In this document: positions 11,320 through 23,799 of the stretch, piece after piece
How the letters are laid out: the number at the start of each line of letters is the position of its first letter
How positions within the stretch are numbered: the first letter of the stretch is position 1
Origin: Proteles cristata cristata
Lineage: Eukaryota; Chordata; Mammalia; Carnivora; Hyaenidae
Direction: 5' to 3'
DNA: 64,000 bases
Assembly (NCBI GenBank): GCA_017311185.1
Contig: JAESUZ010003182.1
Location: forward strand, 425,987 to 489,986
Notes under the pieces: generated by a model
Databases searched by the model: none
Seen by the model: the letters and a program-made list of their open reading frames with translations, nothing else
Told to the model about the DNA's origin: nothing
Translations under genes and position numbers: made by a program

Positions 11320-12780
11320 TATCTTGGGGTGACTTAACCTGAGATTATTAGACAGGCTTAGGAGAGTGATCTGAGAGCATCCTGAAATTATACCCCAAAT
11401 TTGCCTTTTGCAAGTAAACATTGCGCTCCTTCTATATTATTTTTCAGAAGCGTGCTTCACTCCAAATGCCATACCTATGCCTTGCTGGGAGGTCTCTGGG
11501 CGTGTGGCTCAGCCTCTGTCTAGTCTGAGAATTTTAGCGATGACAGTATGATGAGAGACAGACAGACAGACCCGAGTTTGGATCCTGACTTGGGCTAGAC
11601 CCTTGATAAAGCACTGAACTTTCATGAACCCCTCATCCATTCCTTGGAAGATTGGTGGAGAGGATCAGCCCCAGTAACGCGCCAGGTATCACCCTGGGGG
11701 TTACAAGAACGCAATCGGTGGTTCTCCCAAAGGCAGAGGCAATGACCTGGGGCAGATTTCGGACTGAGAGCCCTAGGAACGGTCTGCACTCTTTAACCGC
11801 CCGACAGTGGAACAGGCCGGTTTCTAAGGCAGGGACAGCCCGGCACTTTGGTGCCAGCCTCCATGACTCTTTCTGGCTCCCAATCTGATAAGCAGCTTAG
11901 CAGTGGGACGGGCAGATCTGTGCCGTTCCTGGCATGGTGGTTTCAAGCACACAAGAGAGCTTCTCTCTCACCGATCCCTTCTGGGGCATCCTGGGGTCTT
12001 TCTGTTTGTTTGGCACTCAGACAGCATTGTCTGCCACCACCCCACTCCGTCCTGGCCGTGGAGGTGGGCACTGTAAGGCGGGGTGCTTCCCAGCTGTGCT
12101 GGGCTGCGGGGATGTGCAGCTACACTTTGACTTTCCTGGGCACCTGGAGGCCTTCTTTGGAAGGCTGCCCTTGGGCTGCTGGATGGGGGGATAGGCATGA
12201 GGCGGAGAGGCTGGACGTTTACTCCCCCACACCTTGGACAGTCCCTGACCAGTGACCGACAGGGGCTGGATGGGACCGTCTGGCCCCTGCTGCTGGCTGG
12301 GAGAGCAGTAGAGCATAAGCCATCCTCCAGGGTCTCCCACAGGATCGCGCTCGGGCTTCCCGGACTCGCACTTGGCTTCCAGCCCTCCCTGTCCCATGTC
12401 TTCTGCTGCCTTCCAGGTTCCTCTGGGGTCCCTGGCTCTGAGGATGGGTTCCATGTCAGGAACCCCAGACGTCAGGTCGCCGAGCTGCAGAAGGATCCCG
12501 ATCTGCCTTCGCAAGCATCAGATAGATGAAATTACATCCCTATGAGGTTCCTATGAGCTTTCTGTGTTCCAGATCCCTTCCCAGATCCACATTTTGCTAG
12601 TTCTTTAGACAAGCCTAAGTCCTGTTTAAAGTTCCCTGCTGGCCTAAGCTAAGAATAAGTTCTTCCAGGTTGTGACCCCAAAGGGATGGGGACACACAGC
12701 TGAGAAAAATCCCTACTTCTTAGCTGGTCTTTGTTGAGAGAGAGAGAGAGAGAGGGAGGGAGGGAGGATGATGGAAGGAA
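11320..12780. other. Unassigned intronic sequence
   Basis: No exon, RNA gene or clear transposon recognised. A short (gaca)n patch at 11555-11570 and a GA tract near 12735-12765. Confidence 0.55.
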
Positions 12781-12790
12781 AGAGATGCGA

Positions 12791-12840
12791 GAAGGGAAGG
12801 GAAGGGAAGGGAAGGGAAGGGAAGGGAAGGGAAGGGAAGG
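12791..12840. repeat. (GGGAA)n microsatellite
   Basis: About ten gggaa units, flanked by purine-rich (ga/gggagg) sequence from 12735. Confidence 0.98.
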
Positions 12841-15800
12841 AATGTGAAATGTCTGTGGCTTTAGAACAAAACCATATATTAAAGAGGAAAACAAAACCCG
12901 TACCCACGGTCCATGGCTGCACTATGATATATATGAAACACGTGACTACTTGAATCTAAGTTAATTAAAACAAAATGAATTAAAAATCCAGTAGCCACAC
13001 GTCGTGGACGGCTGCCACGTGGACAGCATGGACATAGATCATTCACACCATCACAGCGGGGTTCTCGGAGGGCCAGGTCATGAGAGGGTACACTCTCTGC
13101 TTCCCTTCCTAAAAAGGCAGCAAGAGCAGTTGGGTGCCGCCTTGAAAGTGAAGCAAGAGCCACGTACCTGCTGTCACAGATGTTGACAAAGTATCTCCTT
13201 CTTAGATCCTTTTATTCTTATATCCCCTCCCACCAAAATGGGCAAGGTGGGGATTATCAGTACCATTTTATAGGTAAGGGAACTGACGATTCCTAAGGGC
13301 CAAAGAGGCAAAGTCACCACGCTGCTAAAGAAGTGAGAGTCAGAGCTTGTGAGCAGTAAGGCTGCTGGGGCCGTTGCTGGGGCGGCCATGAGGGTGCGGA
13401 GACGCAGGATGATGCCACAGGCACCCCGTGAGTGTGTGGGGCACGTTCTGTTCTAACACCACGGGCACCCCGTGAGTTTTCAGGGGCAAGTTCTAATGCC
13501 ACACTCGCTCCTTTTACAGCCACGAGACTTGGCTAGTAGACAGACCCCTGCGACCTAAAAAGGGGCCGCTGTGTCCCTGAGATGATTGACAACAAAGCAG
13601 AAGCTGCACCCCCTGTGATGCCTGTGGGCGTCGCTGCAGTGAAATGGGGCCAAGTCTGCGGCCCAGAGACCCCGCCGCCGCGGTATCCGTTAACAAGACT
13701 GTCCAAAGGACGGGGCGTGCTGAGGCTGGGCAGAAGGTCCCGACTTGGCAACAAGCTCCTGTCTGGGAATTTCCTTCTCTTTCTGGACAAGCGGCTCGCT
13801 CTAAGGAGCTGCACAACCTGGCTGCCGGCATTGTCTTGGAAACCCCTTGAACTTTTGCAAGCACTTCCACAATCTGGACCTCTAGTGCCCATCTGCCACA
13901 CAAGAGTGACGACCTTAGCCTCGAGCAGCAGGGCCCCTTGGCCTCGGCGCTTCTGACATTTTGGGCTGGACCGCAGTCACTGTGGGCAGCTGGCCTGTGC
14001 CCTGTGGGCTGGCGAGCGGCACTCCTGGCTTCTACCCACTAGATGCCAGCAGCTTCCCTCTCCCAACTGTGGTGCCCAAATGTTCCCCGGGGAACGAAGT
14101 CTCCCGGTGGCAAACCAGGGCCCTGGAAGGTCTCCAGCGCTCTTCCCTACACTTGGTGCAGAGACGGATGCCTCCCAGGCGGGCGCGGACACAGCCAGCG
14201 GCACAGACCTGACTCAGCCTCCCAGGGTGCACCTCACCGATCCCAGCCAGCCAGCGGCTCAAGGAGTTCAGCTTGACGGCCTTCTAGCTGGAACCTACCA
14301 TTCCAGGCCAGTTGCCTCCAGGATGACCCCCCTCCCCCGCCTCCCGCTACCCAGAGCCTCCACGGTGGAACTGCCTGTAACAGGGGCCAAGAAGAGTCGA
14401 ATGCCTTATTTCCAAGGCATCCACCATTCTCTCTGCCTAAGCAGGAGACAATGCGCCTTTGCCACCCACAGGCCAATTCATTCTCCGCCCGAGAACAAGG
14501 AGCCCATTGACTCTCCGGAGGGGCAGGGGGCAGGCCAACATCTCTTCCAGGAAACGGTGGCCTTTGGCCTGGGTGGCTGGCAAGGCTGACCCAGAAACTT
14601 GGGAGCTGGGAACAGGCGCTGCTCAGATCGCCTTGTTGTCTTGGTGGGAGAAAGAGCCATCGACCGGAGGGCGCTCCTCCCTGATGCATCTGGTGGAACT
14701 GCGTCATCTTTCCCAGGGGCAAAGCCCAACAACAGGGGTTCTTCTCTCAAAGGCCACTGCAAGCGGCCCCAGGCCAGACTGGAGGGATGGTCGCACCCTC
14801 TTTCCTCTTGACACACCGGAAGCACTTGGGAGCGTGGCTTCTCTGACCTGCTCCAAATCCGAGTGCCAGACGCCAAGCGCCATGATACAGTCAGTCCCGT
14901 AATGTGAACCAGGAACATCTCTGCCATGGCGACAGGCACCAAGATGGCAACCTACACGGTCACGTCACCATCACCTACGTTCGTGCAAAACGTCAGGCCT
15001 CCGGCCGGGGCCTGCCAGACTGTTTCTGAGCCTTCACTAGTGTTTGTTATTTGTCATCTGCAGGCAGACAAGCAAACGCCTAAGTTTCCAGAAAATTTTA
15101 CGGGGGAGGAGCTTTATATTTTCCAAATATTTCAAGGAGCTTAATACGAACATAATGGTAATAGCGGCAGCCCCCTTTGCTAAGCACCTGTTGAGCTGCA
15201 CTGTGTGCACGCATATCACCCACCAGGAGTCACGGAAGTCACTGTCCCCACTTCCAGAAGTGAGGACAGACTCTGCAAGGAAAAGTCAACAGAGAAGCTG
15301 GCATTCCAGGGCAATCTGATGCCAAAGTCCATCTTCTTTCTCCCCTTTCCTATGGCAAATCCGGTAAACACCACTGTTACTGTAGATTTTACTTGGCCCA
15401 ACTGACGAACAGATTGTAGCATCACCTGGAGATACTGTGACCGCAGACCTGTGGCCTCCATGAGGGTGCCCTAGCCATACTCCCAGCCTTCACCAGCCCT
15501 TTAGTTAACCCTCTTGAGGGCAGAGGGCAGGACTTACTCAACAAAAGAGTCTGCGAGAAGGAAGACCTAGGAGCACAAAGTTTGCCTCATTGCCCCCCTT
15601 GGACCCCGGGAGTAATGAGAAATGGAAGTAGCATTCCCCACAGGGAGAAATTAGAGTAACTTTCATATCACATACAGGATGAATTCTACCTCCCACTTTC
15701 ATTCCTTATAGTCACCGGCCCCCTGGACACATTATTCTGAAATCCAGTGGGCATGGAGCATCTCAAGAACCCTGCCACTGCGTCTGCTCGTTATTTTTCC

Positions 15801-16120
15801 TGACAGCTGGCCAGACAGGTCACCATAACCGACTGTCCCATCATCTTCCTTTGACAGGGACATTAATGGGGCCTTGGAGGTGAGGACGGCCTCGTACAGA
15901 CAGGATGAAGTCTCAAAACTCTCCTGATGCTGACATTCCCCAGTTCTGGGGAATCTTCTGAACCATAAAATATGATCAATAACCCTGAAGGTTCTGGAAA
16001 CATCCAGAAACTGGTCAGTGAAGGACAAGGGGGCCCAGGGGTTAGCTCGGGCACCTCGTTTCCCTGCCCAGAGGCCACCACGACTGTAACAGATTTCTGA
16101 TGTATCCTGTGAGAGAGCAG
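12841..16120. other. Mostly unassigned intronic sequence
   Basis: Beyond MIR-like patches (13185-13345 and a weaker one at 15155-15310) nothing is recognised. A duplicated phrase caccacgggcaccccgtgag/ccacaggcaccccgtgag occurs near 13412 and 13460. GC-rich open frames here have no family. Confidence 0.5.
13185..13345 (+). repeat. MIR fragment
   Basis: Order ggattatcagtaccattttataggtaagggaactgac, then aggcaaagtcaccac matches the MIR core. Confidence 0.65.
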
Positions 16121-16127
16121 GCTGTGT

Positions 16128-16510
16128 GAGAGACCCTCTAATGCCTGACTGTTTTTGCACCCCAGAATTCACTCATTGAAACCTAACGCCTAATGTGATT
16201 AGGAGGTGGGGGGTCTGTAAGAGGTGACTGGGTCATGAGGTCGAGTCCCCATGAATGGGACAGTGTCCTCATCAAAGAGACCTCAGGGAGATCTCACCCC
16301 ATCCACAATGGGAGGACACAGCAAGAACTTGACGTCTGTGAACCAGGAAATGGGCCCTCACCAGACACCAAATCTGCCAGTGCCTTGATCTTGGACTTCC
16401 CAGCCTCCAGACCCATGGGAATTAAATTTCTGTTGTTTATAAGCCCCCCAGTCTATAGCAGCTGTCATAGACCCACAGACATTGGGGCTGCTATCACTGG
16501 TGATATTTAA
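16128..16510 (+). mobile_element. MST-type LTR (ERVL-MaLR), solo
   Basis: Matches the MST LTR order: gaattcactcattgaaaccta, atgtgattaggaggtgggg, ggtgactgggtcatgagg, tgaatgggacagtg, ccttgatcttggacttccc, gggaattaaatttctgttg. The last carries the polyadenylation-type motif. No internal region beside it. Confidence 0.85.
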
Positions 16511-16813
16511 CGTATATTCCATTTAATATATTTTGGCGATGCTTTCAGGTTGGTATGAACCAGACTACTTTTTTTTTCCTTTTTTTTTTTTTAAAGCCGA
16601 ATGGAGTACCAGTGTGTGGCTGTGCCGTGGTTTATATAATCAGTTCAGGAGAAACTGGTTTTCAAATGCAAGGACCTCAACTCTTTGTCATTTCCAAACC
16701 CAAAAGGTAGTTTGCTGCCAAAACTACTTTGGTAGCAAAACCTTAGCTGCCAAGAAGTGGGGCTCTCTATGGTCTTAATGGGACCTGGTCTCATTTACTG
16801 TGACACCCACATA

Positions 16814-17045
16814 GTTCTTTAAACATTTTTTTAAAGGTTTATTTATTTTTGAGAGTGAGGCAGAGACAGAGACAGAGTATGAGCAGGGGAGGGGCAGAGA
16901 GAGAGGGAGGCATAGAATCCGAAGCAGGCTCCAGGCTCCGAACTGTCAGCACAGAGCCCGATGCAGGGCTTGAACCCATGAACTGTAAGATCATGACCTG
17001 AGCTTAAGTCGGATGCTTAACCGATGGAGCTGCCCAGGCTCCCCG
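16814..17045 (-). mobile_element. Carnivore SINE, minus strand
   Basis: aggtttatttatttttgaga tail, gaagcaggctccaggctcc body, head ends gctgcccaggctcccc. Approximate target duplication acccacata (16805-16813) / acccacgta (17048-17056). Confidence 0.9.
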
Positions 17046-17059
17046 CTACCCACGTATTT

Positions 17060-17985
17060 CAGCGGGTGCTTGGCCTCTGGCAGCGTTACTTAACCTACAC
17101 CATATACATGATACGGCTTTTCTAAAATCTGAAGCATTTGGATTTCTGACACACACCCAGCTGCAAGCTGAGGGCGCACAGGGAGGTCTTCTAGTACTTG
17201 TGTTGGATGGAGCTGGGGTCAACCAGAGGTGATGGGCTCCTAGGGCCAAATGCACCCTGAGGCCAATTCAGCATCCCTCCCACCCCCACTCCCGCCCCCA
17301 CCCCCGGAGCCAAACATCAGGCAGTGATGAGAGCTGGGCATTTGCTGAAGGTATTCTGCGGCCAGTGCAGGGAAAAGACCACCGAACCTACCAAAGGACA
17401 GACACACTCTGCGGTTCTGCAGGCACCCTGCCCTCCTCCACCACCTCCGAAGGCCTCCCTCCTCCACCCTTCCCCTTCCTGACCCGACACTGCCCCAAAC
17501 TCCCCCTTGTCACCTTGAGGAATGCCACTCTCAGTTCCTGGCTCAGCCTTGCCTTTCAAAAGCATTTCAAGACGCTGATTTTTAAAAGAGAATACAGAAA
17601 TCAGGATTTGCAAAATGTGAAGTATCTTCGATGGTTAAATATCATTTCTCTCTTTTTCAAACACTGGGCGTGGCCACGGCCCACTGGGGTGGCGTCCACC
17701 GTGGCTCCCATTCTCGTACCTTTTGGGGGGTCAGTGACTAGGGTAACGGATCAGCTTTAATCCATCTCTTTCAGGAATAAAGGAGGAAAAGGAAGCTGCT
17801 GTCCAGAAGAATGGGAAGAAAAGCCCATGCGGTGTTCTTAGGTCCTGAGGCTGCCATTGGCCTCGCCCTGGCCTACCTTGGCTTCTCACCCAAGGGTGGT
17901 GGGGGTAGAGGCCCTGCCGCTGCGGGTGCTGGGCCCCCGTCTCTATCTGTATTCTTTTCCCAGGAGATCTCTCCAGTCCGCTGGC
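17060..17985. other. Unassigned intronic sequence
   Basis: C-rich runs at 17275-17310. No exon or transposon recognised. Confidence 0.5.
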
Positions 17986-17989
17986 TTCA

Positions 17990-18560
17990 AAGACCAGCCA
18001 GATGCCGACAGCTCCCATATTTATGGCTTCAGCTCCAGCACCTCCCTCAAGCTGCTGATTCATACCTTCAGCCATGACTCAGTATCTCCACCTGGATGGA
18101 TATGGTCTCCATCCACCGGCCAGCTCGGATTTTACATGCCCCAAAGGGAACTCTTCATTACTCACCCCTCAGCCTCCTCCCCTCGCAATCGCCCCCTTAC
18201 CTGGTGGCTCAACTCAGACTTGGGGGTCCTTCCTGACAACCTCCCTCCCTGGCCCTTCTGTTCAAGCAAATGTCTCTCATTAGTTCTGCTTTCAGATTTG
18301 GTCCCTGCCCCCTTGTCCCCCCCTCCCCAGTCCCTTCCTCCACCTTCACCTGCACCCTTTACAACAGCCTCCTAGCTACGCATCCTCCCTTCCCCCCATC
18401 TATTCTCTGCCCGTTGGAAGATTCCCTGTAAAATGTAAATCAGATCATTTCACATTCCTGCTCAATACCCGTCACCAGTTTCTTACCGAATGTAGAACAA
18501 AACTCCATTTTCCCCCCCGGTCTTTGCTGAACTTCACTCCCAGGTCTGAACTTCAACCAG
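17990..18560 (+). repeat. L2 LINE fragment
   Basis: L2-type order: ctccagcacctccctcaagctgc, cacccctcagcctcctcccc, tttacaacagcctcctagct, attccctgtaaaatgtaaatcagatcatttcac. Confidence 0.65.
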
Positions 18561-18569
18561 GTTGGCTGG

Positions 18570-19160
18570 TTCTAACCCTTGTAGGGAAGAATCTAGAAAC
18601 TTTCCAGGCAGTGACAAAACTGCCAGAGCCAGCACTTAGTGGGATAACTTCCAAAGGGAGGGTGGATAAGTTGTGGGATGTGTGTTAGCAAGAAAAAAAA
18701 AACAAGCAAGAAAGTATTACTTAGCGGCGGCAGCATGAACACAAGCAGTCAGACGCAGCAGCGCTTAATAAACGACAGCCGCCCCCCTCCCGCTCACACC
18801 CCTGCGAGCCGTCCGGAAAGAGCACCACTCTGGTGGAAAGAGCAGAGCCGGCTAATCCCACAGGGCTTTAAGTGGCTGGCAGAAAGCATCTTAGAGTTGA
18901 ATAAGGAGATAAACTGTTTTGCTGGTTATAAGGCCCAGAATGTTCTCAGAGATGAGACGAAAATCCTTTGTGTATTTCTGATGGTTCAGGAATGCAGAAT
19001 TCCCGGGAGAGCGCAGGGCCACAGGTTGCCCTTGAGGCTCTAGATGCTTCAGGGCACTGGGCTCTGGCCTGGTGGGAACAGAAGTTCAGCACAAATGGGG
19101 GAAGGAAGGAATGAAAGGAACCGGAGGGGAGAGAAGCTCAGAGAAAGACTCAGACATCTT
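18570..19160. other. Unassigned intronic sequence
   Basis: Nothing recognised apart from a short A-run at 18694. Confidence 0.5.
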
Positions 19161-19176
19161 AGAAGTGGGAAGAGCA

Positions 19177-19388
19177 GGGACGCCTAGATGGCTCAGTGGG
19201 TTGGGTGTCTGACTCTTGATTTCAGCTCAGGTCATAATCCCAGGGTCATGGGATCGAGCCCCATGTTGAGCTCCATGCTGAATGTGGAGAGATTCTCTCT
19301 CTCTCTATTGGTCTGCCCCTCCCCCATTGCACTCTCTCTAAAAAAAAAAAAGAAAAGAAAAAGAAAAAATATACATACATATTTGTTT
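19177..19388 (+). mobile_element. Older carnivore SINE subtype, plus strand
   Basis: Head gacgcctagatggctcagtgg, ttgggtgtctgactcttgatttcagctcagg, and a (tc)n then A-rich tail. Target duplication aagtgggaagagca (19163-19176) / aagtaggaagagga (19389-19402). The ctcttgatttcagctc variant marks an older subfamily than the felid-specific copies. Confidence 0.92.
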
Positions 19389-19499
19389 AAGTAGGAAGAG
19401 GAAATTTGGTACATCTTTTAGCAGTGGGCTGCACTATATTGGGGCCAAGAAGTTTAGCGCACATGGTACAGTATCTAGCTGGATAGAGGCGCTCCTCAC

Positions 19500-19704
19500 T
19501 TTTTTTTTTTAATGTTTATTTATTTTTAAGAGCGAGAGAGACAGAGTGGGAGTGGGAGAGAGGCAGGGAGACACAGAACCCAAAGCAGGCTCCAAGCTCT
19601 GAGTTGTCAGCACAGAGCCCGATGTAGGGCTCGAACCTATGAACCATGAGATCGTGACCTGAGCCAAAGTCGGATGCTTAAACGACTGAGCCACCCAGGT
19701 GCCT
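19500..19704 (-). mobile_element. Carnivore SINE, minus strand
   Basis: T-run and aatgtttatttatttttaaga tail, ccaaagcaggctccaagctctg body, head ends gagccacccaggtgcctc. Target duplication not clear. Confidence 0.93.
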
Positions 19705-19709
19705 CTCTC

Positions 19710-22290
19710 CTCTGTTCTAAGAGGGACATGCAGGAGTTGCCGTGCCCCCCCCCACCCCCACCCCCCAGATCACTAGCACAGTCAGTGGCCACTGACTCAC
19801 CGATATGGAGGCATAAACAGCTGTCCCTCACTTCACTAAGAGGTCTTCTCTTAGGAACCTATGGGCTCTCCTGAAGTTAGATTCTAGCTGAAACAAACCC
19901 TTAATGGACTCCTTCCCCCCTCCTGCCCTGCTTCCTTCATGCCCCTTCCGCTTCCTCCTGAAAGCTTCCTTCACTAATAACACACACCTGAATCCCTGCC
20001 TCAGGCTCTGCTTCCAGGGCACCCCGTCTAAGACGGGATGGCTACACAAAATCAAGAAAGTCATGAAGTCTATAAAGATGCAGCCTAATAAAGTAGCTGA
20101 CCGCATAGGCCTGTATAAAAGTTCAATTTCACAGATTAACATTCAAAAGCATTGAGTAAAACGGAGCCCTGGTGATGGACCCAAAGAGCCCTGTCCTTCA
20201 GCCAACCAGAACGTCAACAGCCATGATGGGAGTCCTTGGTCAATTCTACACACACAGATTTACTCAGTGCCCTGTGAGCAAGGCACCCCACGGTGGGCTC
20301 CATGGGGTGTACGTGGGGATGAGGTGGGACTCATTCTCTGCCTTCTGGGGGCCTGCAAGTTAGTGAGTCCTCGAAGACTAGCAGCTAGGACCAGACCAGG
20401 TCTTAGTTATTTTGCTTCTCTGTTCTTGGCCAAGTGTTTCAAAATACATCCTTCATACATGAATGTGGACCAGCCCAACGCTGTCATCCAAGAGGGAAAC
20501 AGAATCATCCAAAGAGACCAGAACTGTCTTCCGTTGTCGCACGGCGGGTCACTGAGTTTTCCAAAAAATGAAAAGGATCTGCTCTCTTTGGGCATCAGGT
20601 TAGGGCTCGAATCTGGGCTGGTTTGAAAGAAGGCTTAGTGGCTAAGCAGTTTCTCAGCAGGGTCTCTATCAGCATAAAGGGGACCGAATTCATTGTGTAA
20701 AACTATCCCTTGCATGACATTTATCAGCCCTGAGCCCTGCCCACTAAATGCAGGAAGCACTCACCACCCCCCAGTCACTAACTATGGCAACCAAAAAACG
20801 AGTACCCTCACATTTCCAAACGTACTTAGTCTAAGGTGTGTTTTCGTCCTGATTGGGAGCCAGTGGTAGGGTAAAAGTCAACCCAAGGTGAGAGAGGGAA
20901 AGAGTGTGTGAACCAGACTGACACCATCTTGAACAAATGTGACAAATGCACCATGAAAACAGCCCCGCGACCTGAAGTCTTCTCCAGCACAGCTCCCCCT
21001 CATCTTTTCCTTTTGTTTTCCTGCTAATATGTGTGTGTGGGTGTGTGTGCATGCACGCGCATGTGCGCGTGTTGTGTGCAGAAGATTCATTTGACCTTGG
21101 AAGAGTATAAACTTGGAATAAGAGAGAAAGGGCTCGAAAGGGAGGGGAAGGAGAAAGAATTACAACATTTCCTATGTATTTAAGGTAAGCCTGCATTTCC
21201 AGCACAGAGTTTAGAATCTCGTAAACCTCATAATTCTCTTGGGGGAACGGATGGAGTAAGAAAGGAAGCAGCTGCTGCGCCCCCACAGCCCAACATGCCA
21301 ACTGGAGCGCCATTCATAATCTCAACTACCAACGTCAAGGGGAGGAGGCCTTCCTGGAAGGCGAGCAACCACGTAGCACTAGGTGTGGCCGCCCTGCTCA
21401 GAGGTCGGCAGAGGCCCTGGTGTGAACACACCGTCTGGAAGCTTCCCAGAGAGTATGGTCCAAAACACCTTGAACTTCTACTGAGTTCCTCCTCCAGAGG
21501 CCACAGGGCAGGTTAGATGCCCCTGCCAGGTCATGCCCAGCCTTGATACAGTGTGGGAAGGCCCATACTACCGGGCTAGCAGACACCATCCCCACGTGCA
21601 ACGTACGTGAGAGAGAGAGAGAGAGATGGGACAGGGCAGCAGCCTACGTCAATCCCCATGAACTGATCTGTGAAGGCCAACCTCTCGGTGCCATCTTGGA
21701 AAGAGATGGCTGCCACAGCCAGAGATTGGGCACAGATACAAATGTGCAGTGGACCCGGCCTCCTTCCCATCTCTCTAAGATTAATAGTCTTCAAACACCA
21801 CCTAGGTTGCATAACTCAGCTGCTCAGAAACCTTTAGCTATTCTAGAATCATGTCGAAACTCCTTGGGCCACCTGCCCTGAGGCACTTCCACCCCCATTA
21901 CCCGCCCCGGCATCCTACAGTCCCAAAAAGGAGGATCCCGGGTTCCCGAAAGGCCTTGGACCTTCCTGACTCCCCACCTTTGCTCAGGCAGTTCCTCCCA
22001 TCTTCCACCCACCTGTATAGCCTTCCTTGCTTCTGCTCTTCAAAGTCCCCACTGCTCTCTGAGACAGTTCAATGCCACCTGCTCCAAGCAGTCATTCCTG
22101 ATGGCTCAGGACCCACTGCCTCCATGCTCCTGCAGCGGTTTGTACCCACTGTACCCTCTGCTGGATGGCAACTTCTCGTTCCCCCTCCCCTGCCCACGGA
22201 GCTCAGCCGGGGCCTGGAGCAGTTCTTACTCATCTGGGTCGCGCGACCCAGAGCCGGGGACACAGGAGAAGCTCCCTTCACACTAGCTGG
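19710..22290. other. Unassigned intronic sequence
   Basis: Nothing coding seen. Contains a C-run (19747-19768), a GT/GC-alternating tract (21030-21075) and a short (GA)n at 21608. 22000-22290 begins to resemble L2. Confidence 0.5.
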
Positions 22291-22339
22291 GTAAATCAGC
22301 GTCCTTCCTCAGCAGATGACCCCAGGGCCACCAAACTCC

Positions 22340-23040
22340 TGGCAGACACCAGCTGGCAACGACTCATCTTCGGACCTCCTCCCTTCGACTCCTTCCTTTC
22401 CTTCTCCATCTTCCTCCATCCCATCCTGCTGGCTGTCTCCGAACTGCACTCGGGATCGCTCTCCCCTCAGCCTCAGTCCTGGCCCCCATCCTCTATCACC
22501 TGCTATAGCTTCCCGAATGGTCTTCCCCACGGCCCTCTTACCCTTCCAACCTGTTCTCTTCTCAGCCACCAATGACTGCCTTAAAAATGAAATCCATTAT
22601 TGCCACCTCCATGGCCCAAGCCTCTTCAATGGCTTCCCGTGGCCCTTGAGAAAAAACCCCCAGCCCTGTACTGGGGAGTATGGTGTATAAGGCCCTGTGC
22701 GAGTTAGTGCTACCCTCCTGTGCCCATATTATGACACTCTTGCCTTTGATCACTAGGCCCCGCAGAGCTTTCCCACCACAGGGCCTTTGTATGTGCTGTG
22801 CCCTCTGCCTGGCACGCCCTTCCCAGTCCACACAAGGCTCCTCCTTCAAGTTTCAGGCAGCCTGAAAGGCCTTCCTTGGCCTTGGCTTTGGCCTTCTGTC
22901 CAAGGCAAAGCCCTCCCCGTAGCCTCCACCTCTGCCTTTAACCACCACTACTGCTCACTTCCCCAGCTCTCACCACCGCATCTGGCCCAGAGTGAACGTT
23001 TAGTAGGTGGTTTGCTGAATGAATGAGTGTGTGAGCGAGC
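22340..23040 (+). repeat. L2 LINE fragment
   Basis: L2 order: ctccatggcccaagcctcttcaatggcttccc, aaggccctgtgcgag, cacagggcctttgtatgtgctgtgccctctgcctgg, ccttccttggcc, then gtttgctgaatgaatgagtg at the 3' end. Confidence 0.75.
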
Positions 23041-23799
23041 GAATGGGCTCCCTCTGGGCATCCAAATTCTAGTCTCATTTGTTCCTTGATGAACAAAGGT
23101 TTGTGTTGTGACCTTTTTTTTTAGCAGAGACCAGGAGTGGCTTCTGGCTTCTGAGTGTATTAGCCTCTTTATTGTGATTGTCATGTGTCACCACTGACTC
23201 ACTTTAGAGAAACTGTCCCCATGCTTCGATTCCCTTCGAACACCCTCCCACGAATGCCCCTCCCTGGTGGCCTCTGCCGTGGGCCAGGCCTGGGTGGCAG
23301 GATGGAGGCACCCTGGGGACACCAGTCCTGGGGCCCTGTGAGGGCCGACCCGGAGCGGATGCAGGCTGCACGGCCCAGTCCCCGCACCCACGACAGTGAT
23401 CAAAGACTCTGGCTTCCCTCCTGGAAGCTCTGGGTGATGGAGTCCCCACCCCCCCCAAACCAGCAGATGCAGAAGTCATTTCCCCTTTTAATTAGACCAA
23501 CACCAGGCCACTCACGAGGCCACTTCATCAGAACCCTGCAGGAATCAGTGATGTCACCGAGGGACTGTCTGCGACACGAAACCAAACGGCTCGGTCCCAG
23601 CTCCATGGCAGCCCCAATGCCACCATCGCTGGGACCGCTCCAGAGGAGAGTCCACTGTGGGCACTGCTTTGGAACAACCACTGGGTCCGGCTGTCCCCGA
23701 ATGTCCCTCTCTGCTCCTTGTCCCGGCCACCAGGACACTGCCCTCTGGAACCTGGCTTATTCAGAAGCTCAATGGGCTCCCATCGGGAAGCTGACCATT

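Noticed and set aside
12791..12840. (GGGAA)n tract as a telomere- or satellite-like element
   Set aside because: A simple pentanucleotide microsatellite with no higher-order structure.
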